This document shows positions 1 through 7,213 of a DNA stretch of 64,000 nucleotides, in pieces. The DNA comes from Pontiellaceae bacterium B12219. GTDB taxonomy: Bacteria; Verrucomicrobiota; Kiritimatiellia; Kiritimatiellales; Pontiellaceae. Below the pieces are notes generated by a model. That model was not told where the DNA came from and searched no databases. It worked only from the letters and a program-made list of their open reading frames with translations. Numbering within the stretch: position 1 is the stretch's first letter; each line of letters begins with the position of its first letter. Made by a program: the position numbers and the translations under genes. The stretch is taken from positions 1 through 64,000 of the forward strand of contig JARNMJ010000021.1 of assembly GCA_029432795.1 (NCBI GenBank), given 5' to 3'.

Positions 1-109
1 AAGCTGTTGCATCAGCTGTGAAAAGATCGTTGTTCCGGAATACATGGATCGCCCTCCTGAAATTCGGGCGATTATATTCGGGAATCCGATTCAAGCCGGA
101 ACAATCTGA
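1..109 (+). CDS. C-terminal fragment of an unidentified protein
   Basis: A reading frame is open from the window edge (frame starting at base 2) to a TGA at 107-109. The 35 visible residues begin SCCISCEKIVVPEYM and end FGNPIQAGTI. They include three cysteines in a CCxxC arrangement, which could bind metal. I do not recognise the family. The fragment is short, so it could be chance, but its codon choice looks like the neighbouring genes. Confidence 0.35.
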   Translation, partial: SCCISCEKIVVPEYMDRPPEIRAIIFGNPIQAGTI

Positions 110-269
110 ATTATTGCGCAACGTCTTCATTTTATGTTACTTGCAAAATCCTGCATCCAAAACGTTGGGACAGTAGTGTTGGAAAGTTTCTCTTCGAATA
201 CCGGATATAGATATATAATCAGGTCTCTCCGAGAGGGATAAACCGGATGCAGGAAGGAAAATCAGACGG

Positions 270-701
270 ATGAAAATATGGAAGAAAAACAGCGGTCCTG
301 TGAGGCTGATTACGCTCATTTCGGTCGGCCTGTTATTTGCAGTTAACGGCTGCTCAAAGGAGCCCGCAGCGGAAGTGGATCCCTACCCCGAAATGTCGAA
401 ACCGCTCCGCAATCTGCAAGGCAACTGGACGAATGCCAGCACCAACAATACAGCCGAAAGTGCCGCCATCATTCAGGGATACACCATTCGGGTCCGGTTT
501 CAGGAGGCTCCCGACCAGATACTGCAAAAACAGAATGCCTCCATTGATCGGATTGATGAAAAGCTTCAAATGATTGTCCTGAACGGCGGCACGGGCGCAT
601 GGCCCTATGAATTGAAACAGGATGGAACCAACACCTTCCTGACACTCCGCTTCTTCGCCACGGATGGCTGGCATAAAATGGAGCTGTGCCGAAACGACTG
701 A
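270..701 (+). CDS. Small lipoprotein of unknown function
   Basis: This 143-residue protein has a basic N-terminus, a hydrophobic stretch and a lipobox (AVNGC, Cys28), so it should be a lipoprotein in the cell envelope. The mature part is polar. It contains LQGNW and ends in a beta-rich segment with TLRFFATDGWHKMEL, which suggests a small beta-barrel such as those in lipocalin-like domains, but I cannot name a family. An AGGAAGG ribosome-binding site lies at 251-257. Its stop codon directly abuts the stop of the convergent miaE gene, together forming TGATCA. Confidence 0.7.
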   Translation: MKIWKKNSGPVRLITLISVGLLFAVNGCSKEPAAEVDPYPEMSKPLRNLQGNWTNASTNNTAESAAIIQGYTIRVRFQEAPDQILQKQNASIDRIDEKLQMIVLNGGTGAWPYELKQDGTNTFLTLRFFATDGWHKMELCRND

Positions 702-1319
702 TCAGGCCGGAACCCCGCTGTGAAAACGAAACAGTTCATCCGGCGTTTCAATCGCATCGCGCTCAATGGCTCCGAAAAAGGCCACCCGCTCTTCAATCGG
801 CTCCTCTGAATACCGCTGGGCCAGCGCCAGATAATCCTTAAAATGGCGCGCTTCCGATTTCAGCAGCGACCGGAAAAAAGCCGAAATTTCTTCGTCCATG
901 TGCGGAGCCAACGAGGCAAACCGTTCGCATGAGCGTGCTTCAATATAGGCTCCGACAATCAGCGAATCCACCAGCTGCCCCGGTTCTTTTTTGCGGATTT
1001 CCGCATTCAGCAGGCCGGCATAGCGCGACGGCTTCAGAATTTTGTAGGTATAGCCCCGTTTCGTCAGCAGCTCATGCACCTTCTCAAAATGCCGCAATTC
1101 CTCGCGGGCAAGTTTCGACATTTTACTCAGCACATCGGCCTTGTCCGGGCAGCGAAACATCAGCTGCAGCGCATTGCGGGCCGCGCACTGTTCGAGATAG
1201 CAGTGATTCTGCAGCAGAATCTCCTCCTGTTTCAGCGCTTCCTGAATCCACGCCTCGGGCGTGCGACACGGCAGAAATTCAAACAAAGCATCCAGATCGG
1301 CCTGATTCACCAATTCCAT
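702..1319 (-). CDS. miaE: tRNA-(ms2io6A)-hydroxylase MiaE
   Basis: MiaE is a non-haem di-iron, O2-dependent monooxygenase that hydroxylates the isopentenyl group of ms2i6A37 in tRNAs reading UNN codons. The 205-residue length and the family motifs fit: AREELRHFE (residues 71-79, an ExxH ligand motif), GAYIEARSCERF (about 123-134) and a second ligand motif SEARHF (155-160). A four-helix ferritin-like fold is expected. The gene implies that MiaA and MiaB are encoded elsewhere and that the cell meets oxygen. The start is ATG at 1319, and a near-copy of the 15-bp palindrome (1327-1341) supplies a GGAG ribosome-binding site just upstream. Confidence 0.93.
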   Translation of the reverse strand: MELVNQADLDALFEFLPCRTPEAWIQEALKQEEILLQNHCYLEQCAARNALQLMFRCPDKADVLSKMSKLAREELRHFEKVHELLTKRGYTYKILKPSRYAGLLNAEIRKKEPGQLVDSLIVGAYIEARSCERFASLAPHMDEEISAFFRSLLKSEARHFKDYLALAQRYSEEPIEERVAFFGAIERDAIETPDELFRFHSGVPA

Positions 1320-1326
1320 AAAAAAT

Positions 1327-1341
1327 CTCCAAAGGTTGGAA
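1327..1341. repeat. 15-bp palindrome, near-copy
   Basis: CTCCAAAGGTTGGAA matches TTCCAR-N3-YTGGAA with one mismatch. Read on the minus strand, its right arm gives TTTGGAG, a plausible ribosome-binding site seven bases before the miaE start codon. Confidence 0.6.
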
Positions 1342-1457
1342 AATTTTTAGCATGCATTTCCCGGCAGATTCAATCATGCACAGGAGTTTTCAGCCGCTAT
1401 CCGCGTGTAAATTAGCTGGACGATCCCGAATAAAACATTAGCTTCCCTCCAATTCCC

Positions 1458-2120
1458 ATGCAGACATCTACCACAGATTTGATTGAGCAAACGCTGACGC
1501 GCCACGAGGAAATTTCTCCGGGCGTTTTTGTGATCGGCTTTTTGCGTCAACACGACTTTAAACCCGGACAGGCCATCAAACTGGGGATCGACGCCGAAAA
1601 CCCGCCGCGTATTTACAGCATCTGCAGCGGGAATCAGGACGACGAACTCTGCGTACTGTTCAACGTGAAAGAAGACGGTTTTCTCACCCCGCGCCTCGCT
1701 GCGCTCCAGGTGGGCGACTCCGTTTTTGCGTCCGCACCCTACGGAACCTTTATCGGAACCGATGACCCCGCCTGGTGGATTGCCACCGGAACCGGCATTG
1801 CGCCCTTCCGCAGTATGCTGCGCTCCGGACAGGGAAAACATAAACAGCTCGTGCACGGGGTACGGCACCTGAATCAGTTCTATTTCGAAGACGAACTTCG
1901 CGCAGGCCTCGGTTCAAACTACCATTGCTGCTGCTCGGCGGAATCGGCCGATGGCATTCATTCCGGACGCGTTACCGCCTTTCTGGAAGCGCAGGACAGC
2001 CTTTCCAAAGATTGGAAATATTACATCTGCGGGCAGGCCACCATGGCCGTTGAAACCCGCGATCTGCTCATCAGCAAAGGCATCCCCTTCGGAAACATTA
2101 TTACGGAAATCTATTTCTAA
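1458..2120 (+). CDS. Ferredoxin/flavodoxin-NADP+ reductase family protein
   Basis: This 220-residue FAD- and NAD(P)H-binding oxidoreductase is of the ferredoxin-NADP reductase type. The FAD domain carries the RxYS signature (PPRIYSI, residues 49-55). The nucleotide domain carries GTGIAPF (111-117) and a late CGQATMAVETRDLL segment, as in Fpr-like enzymes. It ends in an aromatic residue (EIYF), as plant-type and bacterial FNRs often do, where the residue stacks on the flavin. There is no iron-sulfur motif, so its electron partner must be a separate ferredoxin or flavodoxin. MiaE needs an electron supply and lies divergently next door, but a link is only inference. Confidence 0.82.
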   Translation: MQTSTTDLIEQTLTRHEEISPGVFVIGFLRQHDFKPGQAIKLGIDAENPPRIYSICSGNQDDELCVLFNVKEDGFLTPRLAALQVGDSVFASAPYGTFIGTDDPAWWIATGTGIAPFRSMLRSGQGKHKQLVHGVRHLNQFYFEDELRAGLGSNYHCCCSAESADGIHSGRVTAFLEAQDSLSKDWKYYICGQATMAVETRDLLISKGIPFGNIITEIYF

Positions 2121-2279
2121 AAACGACTGTCAGCAGAGAATCTAAGCAAAATGATTAAATGCAAAATGAGGATCAATCAATACACAAACTCGAGGCCAAC
2201 ATTTTGCATCAAATTATTTTGCAATTGCATGCCCGAAGAATCACTTGCTGAACAGAAGCTAAAACGGAAGTAACGAATC

Positions 2280-3314
2280 ATGGAAACAAAAACGCCACTC
2301 TTTGGAAAAACGCTGAGCGAGCTGCAGGAATTGGTCGCGGAATACAAACTGCCCAAATTCACGGCCAAGCAGATTGCCGATTGGCTGTATAAAAAGGACA
2401 TCACCTCCATCGACGAGATGAGCAACCTTTCCAAAAAGGCGCGAGAGCTCCTGAATGCCCATCACACCTTCGGGCTGATTGATCCAACCGAAACAAAAAT
2501 CAGCACCGACGGTACCAAAAAATATCTCTTCCCCACCGAACACGGAAAATTTATCGAAACCGCGATGATTCCCTTCAAGGACCGTAAAACCGTGTGTGTC
2601 TCCTCGCAGGTGGGCTGCAAAATGGGCTGCCTGTTCTGCATGACCGGGAAACAGGGATTTCAGGGCCAGCTCACCGCCGGCGAAATTGTGAATCAGATCC
2701 GTAATATTCCGGAGCGCGATGAGGTCACCAATATTGTCTATATGGGCATGGGCGAACCGTTCGACAACCTGGATCAGGTGCTGAAGTCCGTCGAGGTGCT
2801 CACCTCCGAATGGGGTTTTGCCATGAGCCCGCGACGCATCACGGTTTCCTCCATCGGCATTATTCCCGGCCTGATCCGTTTTCTGAATGAATGCGAAGCG
2901 CATCTGGCCATTTCGCTGCACACGCCCTTTCACGAAGAGCGGCAACAGCTTATGCCGGTGCAGATTGCCTATCCGCTGGAACAGATTATTGAACACATCA
3001 AGGAATGGGACTTCAGCGGGCAGCGCCGGGTCTCGTTCGAGTATATCGTCTTCGGCGGACTGAACGATACGCCGGAGCATGCAAAGGCCTTGATCAAAAT
3101 GCTCTCCGGCATCAAATGCCGCGTCAACCTGATCCGCTTTCATCCCATCCCCGGAACGCCGCTGCACGGCACCGACGAAAAAACGCTGCAGGAATTTAAG
3201 GACGGCCTGAACAACCGCGGCATCCTCACCACCATCCGCGCCTCGCGCGGCGTCGACATCTACGCCGCCTGCGGCCTGCTCTCCACCAAGGCTCTTCTGA
3301 ACCAGAAAAAATAG
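2280..3314 (+). CDS. rlmN: 23S rRNA (adenine2503-C2)/tRNA (A37-C2) methyltransferase RlmN
   Basis: RlmN is a radical-SAM enzyme that methylates C2 of A2503 in 23S rRNA and of A37 in some tRNAs. The 344-residue protein has the CxxxCxxC cluster motif (Cys113, Cys117, Cys120 in GCKMGCLFC). It also has the GMGEPF segment that follows and the late cysteine in RGVDIYAACGLL, which forms the methyl-carrying intermediate partner. The N-terminal helical accessory domain (residues about 1-80) is complete. The upstream 160 bases show no clear promoter. Confidence 0.96.
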   Translation: METKTPLFGKTLSELQELVAEYKLPKFTAKQIADWLYKKDITSIDEMSNLSKKARELLNAHHTFGLIDPTETKISTDGTKKYLFPTEHGKFIETAMIPFKDRKTVCVSSQVGCKMGCLFCMTGKQGFQGQLTAGEIVNQIRNIPERDEVTNIVYMGMGEPFDNLDQVLKSVEVLTSEWGFAMSPRRITVSSIGIIPGLIRFLNECEAHLAISLHTPFHEERQQLMPVQIAYPLEQIIEHIKEWDFSGQRRVSFEYIVFGGLNDTPEHAKALIKMLSGIKCRVNLIRFHPIPGTPLHGTDEKTLQEFKDGLNNRGILTTIRASRGVDIYAACGLLSTKALLNQKK

Positions 3315-3366
3315 GCAGAAACACTGTTGCTCAGGGAAGCAGACCGTGTGAGGTCTCATTTTCTAC

Positions 3367-3439
3367 TGGAGGGACCATGTCCTCATCGTCCGCCCCGGCA
3401 CCCACGGACGCCGGGGACGCCGGGAATGGCATCCCTCCA
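3367..3439. repeat. TGGAGGG-bounded hairpin element, copy 1
   Basis: The stretch starts TGGAGGGACC and ends with the inverse complement TCCCTCCA, with a GC-rich hairpin-forming middle (CCGGCACCC and GACGCCGGGGACGCCGGG). Similar ends occur at 47888-47954 and 62020-62053. It lies in the rlmN-arsR gap and is probably a REP-like interspersed element. Confidence 0.55.
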
Positions 3440-3528
3440 CCTAACACCTAACATCCAAATTAGTTCAACCTTCTGCTCGACAACATATCAACAAATCATA
3501 ATATTCGAATTCAAGTTTTGGAGAACGA

Positions 3529-3828
3529 ATGACGACTAAAGAACGAAATATGGCCGCAGAGGTCCTTAAAGCCATGGCCCATCCGATTCGGCTGGGTGTA
3601 ATTGAGGTCCTGGCCAAAGGCGAACGTACGGTTACGGAACTGTATGAAGAACTCGGGTGCAGTCAGTCCATGATGTCCCAGCAGCTCAAAATTCTATGTC
3701 AGCAAAAACTGATCACCATTCGAAAAGACGGCATCCAGAAATACTGTTCGCTGTGCAACCGCGATTTCCTGAAGGTCTTCACCTGCATGCATACCCATTT
3801 AAGAAAATACCTGAACTTCCAGGACTAG
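3529..3828 (+). CDS. ArsR-family transcriptional regulator, probably persulfide-responsive
   Basis: This 99-residue winged-helix repressor has the ArsR core: AMAHPIRLGVIEVLAKG, then VTELYEELGCSQSMMSQQLKIL as the recognition helix region, then a wing (ITIRKDGIQKYCSL). It has five cysteines (44, 57, 73, 76, 86). One lies by the recognition helix and one in the last helix, reminiscent of the dithiol pair in BigR/SqrR-type persulfide sensors, although I cannot align them exactly. It sits 72 bases before a persulfide-handling fusion enzyme, so regulation of that gene by sulfane sulfur is likely. The ATG at 3529 follows TTTTGGAG. An ATTCGAAT palindrome at 3503-3510 could be part of its operator. 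Confidence 0.85.
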   Translation: MTTKERNMAAEVLKAMAHPIRLGVIEVLAKGERTVTELYEELGCSQSMMSQQLKILCQQKLITIRKDGIQKYCSLCNRDFLKVFTCMHTHLRKYLNFQD

Positions 3829-3900
3829 GGTCCTGTTTTTACGATTACTACATTAAATTATAATGAACTGTTAATTATAGATGAGCTGAAAGGTCATATT

Positions 3901-6360
3901 ATGAAAAAGAAACTTCTGATTGTCGGCGGCGTTGCCGGTGGAGCGAGTGCAGCTGCGAGAGCACGGCGTCTGGATGAACATGCGGACATTATTCTGTTTG
4001 AACGCGGCCCCGACATTTCCTTTGCAAACTGCGGACTGCCCTACCATATCGGAGGAACGATTGAAGACCGCGACAATCTGTTGGTGACCACGCCGGCCCA
4101 AATGATCTCCAAATTTAATATCGATGTCCGGACTCTCAGCGAAGTGGTTGCGATCGATCGCGACACAAAAGAGGTCACGGTCAGAAATCTGAAGGCCGGC
4201 GAAGAATATACCGAGAGCTATGACAACCTCATCCTCAGCCCCGGCGCGGCTCCGATTCGCCCGCCGATTCCCGGCATTGATAATCCAAACGTACTGACCC
4301 TCCGTAATCTGGAAGACATGGACCGGATCATCCAGTCGCTGGAAAATAAAACCACGGCAGCCGTTATCGGCGGCGGCTACATCGGCCTCGAAATGGCGGA
4401 AGCGCTTCGCGAAAAGAAATACGATACCACCCTGATCGAGCTGGCTCCGCAGGTGATGGGCCCGGCGGACCCTGAAATGGCCACCGTACTGCATCAGGAA
4501 CTGCGCCTGTTCGGCGTAAAGCTGAAACTCGAAACCTCGGTGACGGCCTTTGAAGAAAGCGCCGAAGGCATCGACCTGATTCTAAGCACTGGCGAGCGCC
4601 TGCATGTGGATATTGCGGTGCTGGCCATTGGCGTGAAGCCGGAAGCCACACTGGCCATTAATGCCGGACTTGAATTGGGGACCACCGGCGGCATTAAAGT
4701 GAATGATCACATGGTCACATCCGACCCGGCCATTTATGCCGTCGGCGATGCCATTGAAATCACCGATTTCACCACCCATCAACCGGCGCTGATTCCGCTG
4801 GCCGGACCGGCCAATCGGCAGGGTCGTATTGCGGCCGATAATATTTTCGGGCGCGACAGTGCCTATAAAAACACGCAGGGCACCGCCATCTGCAAGGTCT
4901 TTAATCTGGCCATCGGCATGACGGGCCTCAGCGAAAAAATGGCAAAGCGCCAGGGCATTGCCTATGAAAAGGTTTATGTTCACCCGGCCAGTCACGCCTC
5001 CTATTATCCGGGCTCCCACCCGATCTCCCTCAAACTGCTGTTTGATCCAACCACTGGAAACGTGCTGGGCGCGCAGGCGGTGGGTGCGGACGGAGTGGAT
5101 AAACGCATCGATGTGATTGCAGTGGCAATCCGCGCCGGACTGACGGTTTACGATCTCGAAGAAATGGAACTGACGTATGCCCCGCCCTACGGCTCCGCAA
5201 AGGATGCGGTGAACTATGCCGGATTTGTGGCAGCCAATATCCTTCGTGGCGATGCCAGGATCTTCCATGTGGAAGAGGCCTGCCACCCGGCAGAACATCA
5301 AGTTCTCGTGGATGTGCGCAACCCGGAAGAAGTAGCCGGCGGCACCATTCCCGGCGCGAAGAACATTCCCCTTCCTGCGCTTCGTGAAAAACTGGCGGAC
5401 CTGGATCAGGATAAAGAATATCTGGTTTTCTGTCAGGTGGGGCTGCGCGGTTATCTGGCGTGTCGGATTCTCACACAAAATGGATTCAAGTGCAGCAATC
5501 TGACCGGCGGCTACAAAACCTACGGCATGGTGACCGCACACCAGCCAGATACCATTCCGGAGCTGGAAACCACCAGCGATGATGCCGGAGGCGAAACGGT
5601 TAACCTCTCAAAAAAAAAGAGCAGTGAAAGTGCCGGGATTGTAGAGGAAATTGATGCTCGCGGCCTCCAGTGCCCCGGCCCCATTATGCAGCTCTCGCAG
5701 GCCATGGACCGGATTCAGCATGGAGATGCCGTCAGCATCCTTTCGACAGATCCCGGATTTGCGGCGGACGTTCCGGCGTGGTGCCATTCCACGGGCAATC
5801 GTCTCCAATCCTTGGAACCCGCGGATCAAGGCTACCATGCAATCGTTGTAAAACAGGCTGTTTCCGGCTCGCTAACACAGACGGCAGTCGCGGAAAAACG
5901 CTTCACAAATGTGGTCTTCAGTAGCGATCTGGATAAAGCGCTGGCTGCATTTATCATCGCGAACGGTGCGGCGGCAATGGGTTATAAAGTCACCCTGTTC
6001 TTTACGTTCTGGGGATTGAATATCCTCCGGAAAGACGGGCCGGTCGTGGTGAAGAAAAATACGGTTGAAAAAATGTTCGGCTGGATGATGCCGAGAGGAC
6101 CGAATAAATTGAAGCTCTCGCAGATGCAGATGGGCGGTATGGGCGCGGCTATGATTAAGGGCATTATGAAACAGAAGAAGGTGCTGTCCCTTCCGGAGCT
6201 CATGGACGAAGCCATCAGAAACAACGTCAAGATTGTCGCCTGCACCATGTCGATGGATCTGATGGGCATTAAGAGCGAAGAGCTCATTGACGGCATCGAA
6301 GAAGGCGGCGTTGCAATGTATATTGACCAGATTGGAGGAAACGGCAGTCTGTTCATTTAG
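3901..6360 (+). CDS. CoA-disulfide reductase/rhodanese/TusA/DsrE fusion protein
   Basis: This 819-residue protein joins four sulfur-handling modules. Residues about 1-445 are a flavin-dependent CoA-disulfide (or CoA-persulfide) reductase, with the FAD motif VGGVAGGASAAAR and the single redox cysteine 44 in FANCGLPYH. Residues about 455-550 are a rhodanese with active-site loop CQVGLRGY (Cys511). Residues about 580-650 are a TusA/SirA domain with CPGP (Cys591). Residues about 668-819 are a DsrE2-like domain with a cysteine in ACTMSMDLMG (Cys781). The cysteines form a plausible relay for passing sulfane sulfur. The likely role is cytoplasmic persulfide or polysulfide reduction and sulfur trafficking. 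The preceding ArsR gene is its probable regulator. The TusA module contains a near-copy of the 15-bp palindrome (5803-5817). Confidence 0.9.
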   Translation: MKKKLLIVGGVAGGASAAARARRLDEHADIILFERGPDISFANCGLPYHIGGTIEDRDNLLVTTPAQMISKFNIDVRTLSEVVAIDRDTKEVTVRNLKAGEEYTESYDNLILSPGAAPIRPPIPGIDNPNVLTLRNLEDMDRIIQSLENKTTAAVIGGGYIGLEMAEALREKKYDTTLIELAPQVMGPADPEMATVLHQELRLFGVKLKLETSVTAFEESAEGIDLILSTGERLHVDIAVLAIGVKPEATLAINAGLELGTTGGIKVNDHMVTSDPAIYAVGDAIEITDFTTHQPALIPLAGPANRQGRIAADNIFGRDSAYKNTQGTAICKVFNLAIGMTGLSEKMAKRQGIAYEKVYVHPASHASYYPGSHPISLKLLFDPTTGNVLGAQAVGADGVDKRIDVIAVAIRAGLTVYDLEEMELTYAPPYGSAKDAVNYAGFVAANILRGDARIFHVEEACHPAEHQVLVDVRNPEEVAGGTIPGAKNIPLPALREKLADLDQDKEYLVFCQVGLRGYLACRILTQNGFKCSNLTGGYKTYGMVTAHQPDTIPELETTSDDAGGETVNLSKKKSSESAGIVEEIDARGLQCPGPIMQLSQAMDRIQHGDAVSILSTDPGFAADVPAWCHSTGNRLQSLEPADQGYHAIVVKQAVSGSLTQTAVAEKRFTNVVFSSDLDKALAAFIIANGAAAMGYKVTLFFTFWGLNILRKDGPVVVKKNTVEKMFGWMMPRGPNKLKLSQMQMGGMGAAMIKGIMKQKKVLSLPELMDEAIRNNVKIVACTMSMDLMGIKSEELIDGIEEGGVAMYIDQIGGNGSLFI

Positions 6361-6419
6361 AAAGTTGGCCCTGCCTCTGCTTGTTATTTCTCGCAGGAAG
6401 TAGTTTAAACGGAGGCATT

Positions 6420-7025
6420 ATGTCATTGAAAAAAACGGTTACCTTAACGGCGCTATTCTCATTCGCTGCGCTGATCATCAGCGCAGCGATTGCCTCCCTT
6501 TTCCATCTTTGGGCCTCCCTGACCGTGCTGCACATCAGTCTGAGCATCCTGTTCGGGATTTGCTACTGCACCCAGACGGCTCTGGAACTGAAGAAAGAGA
6601 AATCCAATAATCGCCTCTCCGGAAAAAAAATCGAGTGGCTCACGGTGAATTCCTACACCGCAATTCTGCTGACCGGCTGGGTGATTCTCGGGTCGCTCTT
6701 AAGCTGGCCGCCTTTCTCTTTTTTCCAGTCCCCGGAAGAAAAGCCGCTGACAGAAGCCCAAATTCAACAGTTGGTCGATACGGAAGATCCCGAAATACCG
6801 GCCGAAGAAACAAAGCCTGCGCTTCCGTCAAAACCGCCGATGTTCTACAGCGGCCGCTCGCTGAGCCGCCTCTCCGGAGCGTATGACCTGGACGTTCCGA
6901 AGATCATCCAATCCCTGAAAGAAGTCGGTATTGAAGCCACACCCGAATGGACGCTCAAGGAAATCGGAAAACGCAACGATATGGCAACCGAGTCGGTCTA
7001 CGAATCGATCCTGCAGGTTCAATAA
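6420..7025 (+). CDS. DUF4405-type membrane protein
   Basis: The start at 6420 (MSLKKTVTLTALFSF) is preferred over an upstream in-frame ATG because GGAGG lies at 6411-6415. The protein (201 residues) has three hydrophobic helices (about residues 8-30, 33-52 and 78-98). Histidines in the helical part (FHLWASLTVLHISLS) could ligate haem, as in DUF4405/cytochrome b-like membrane subunits. An acidic, proline-rich linker leads to a small soluble tail (TLKEIGKRNDMATESVYESIL) that looks like a helix-turn-helix-like fold. It lies just upstream of the NO reductase gene and may move quinol electrons, which is inference. Confidence 0.65.
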   Translation: MSLKKTVTLTALFSFAALIISAAIASLFHLWASLTVLHISLSILFGICYCTQTALELKKEKSNNRLSGKKIEWLTVNSYTAILLTGWVILGSLLSWPPFSFFQSPEEKPLTEAQIQQLVDTEDPEIPAEETKPALPSKPPMFYSGRSLSRLSGAYDLDVPKIIQSLKEVGIEATPEWTLKEIGKRNDMATESVYESILQVQ

Positions 7026-7139
7026 AAACGGCTCCCTTTCGGGGATCACCTCTTCGCCCGCAGCCCGGCCTTATTTTTCTGAAAAATATCCACCAGCACC
7101 CGCTTAAAGTATGCCGCCCATTTAAAGCTTCATTTTATT

Positions 7140-7196
7140 TGAATCTTTAAGTTGACGCCTGCCGCTTTTTAAATATTCTCCTCATCTGAATCTTTA
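7140..7196 (+). promoter_or_regulatory. Probable control region of norB with direct repeats
   Basis: TGAATCTTTA occurs twice (7140-7149 and 7187-7196). Between the copies lies TTGACG (7152-7157) with a weak TATTCT (7174-7179) at 16-base spacing. AAAGGAG precedes the norB ATG. The repeats may bind a regulator such as the NsrR-like protein encoded downstream, but they are not a clean palindrome. Confidence 0.35.
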
Positions 7197-7213
7197 CAAC
7201 TAAAGGAGAAAAA

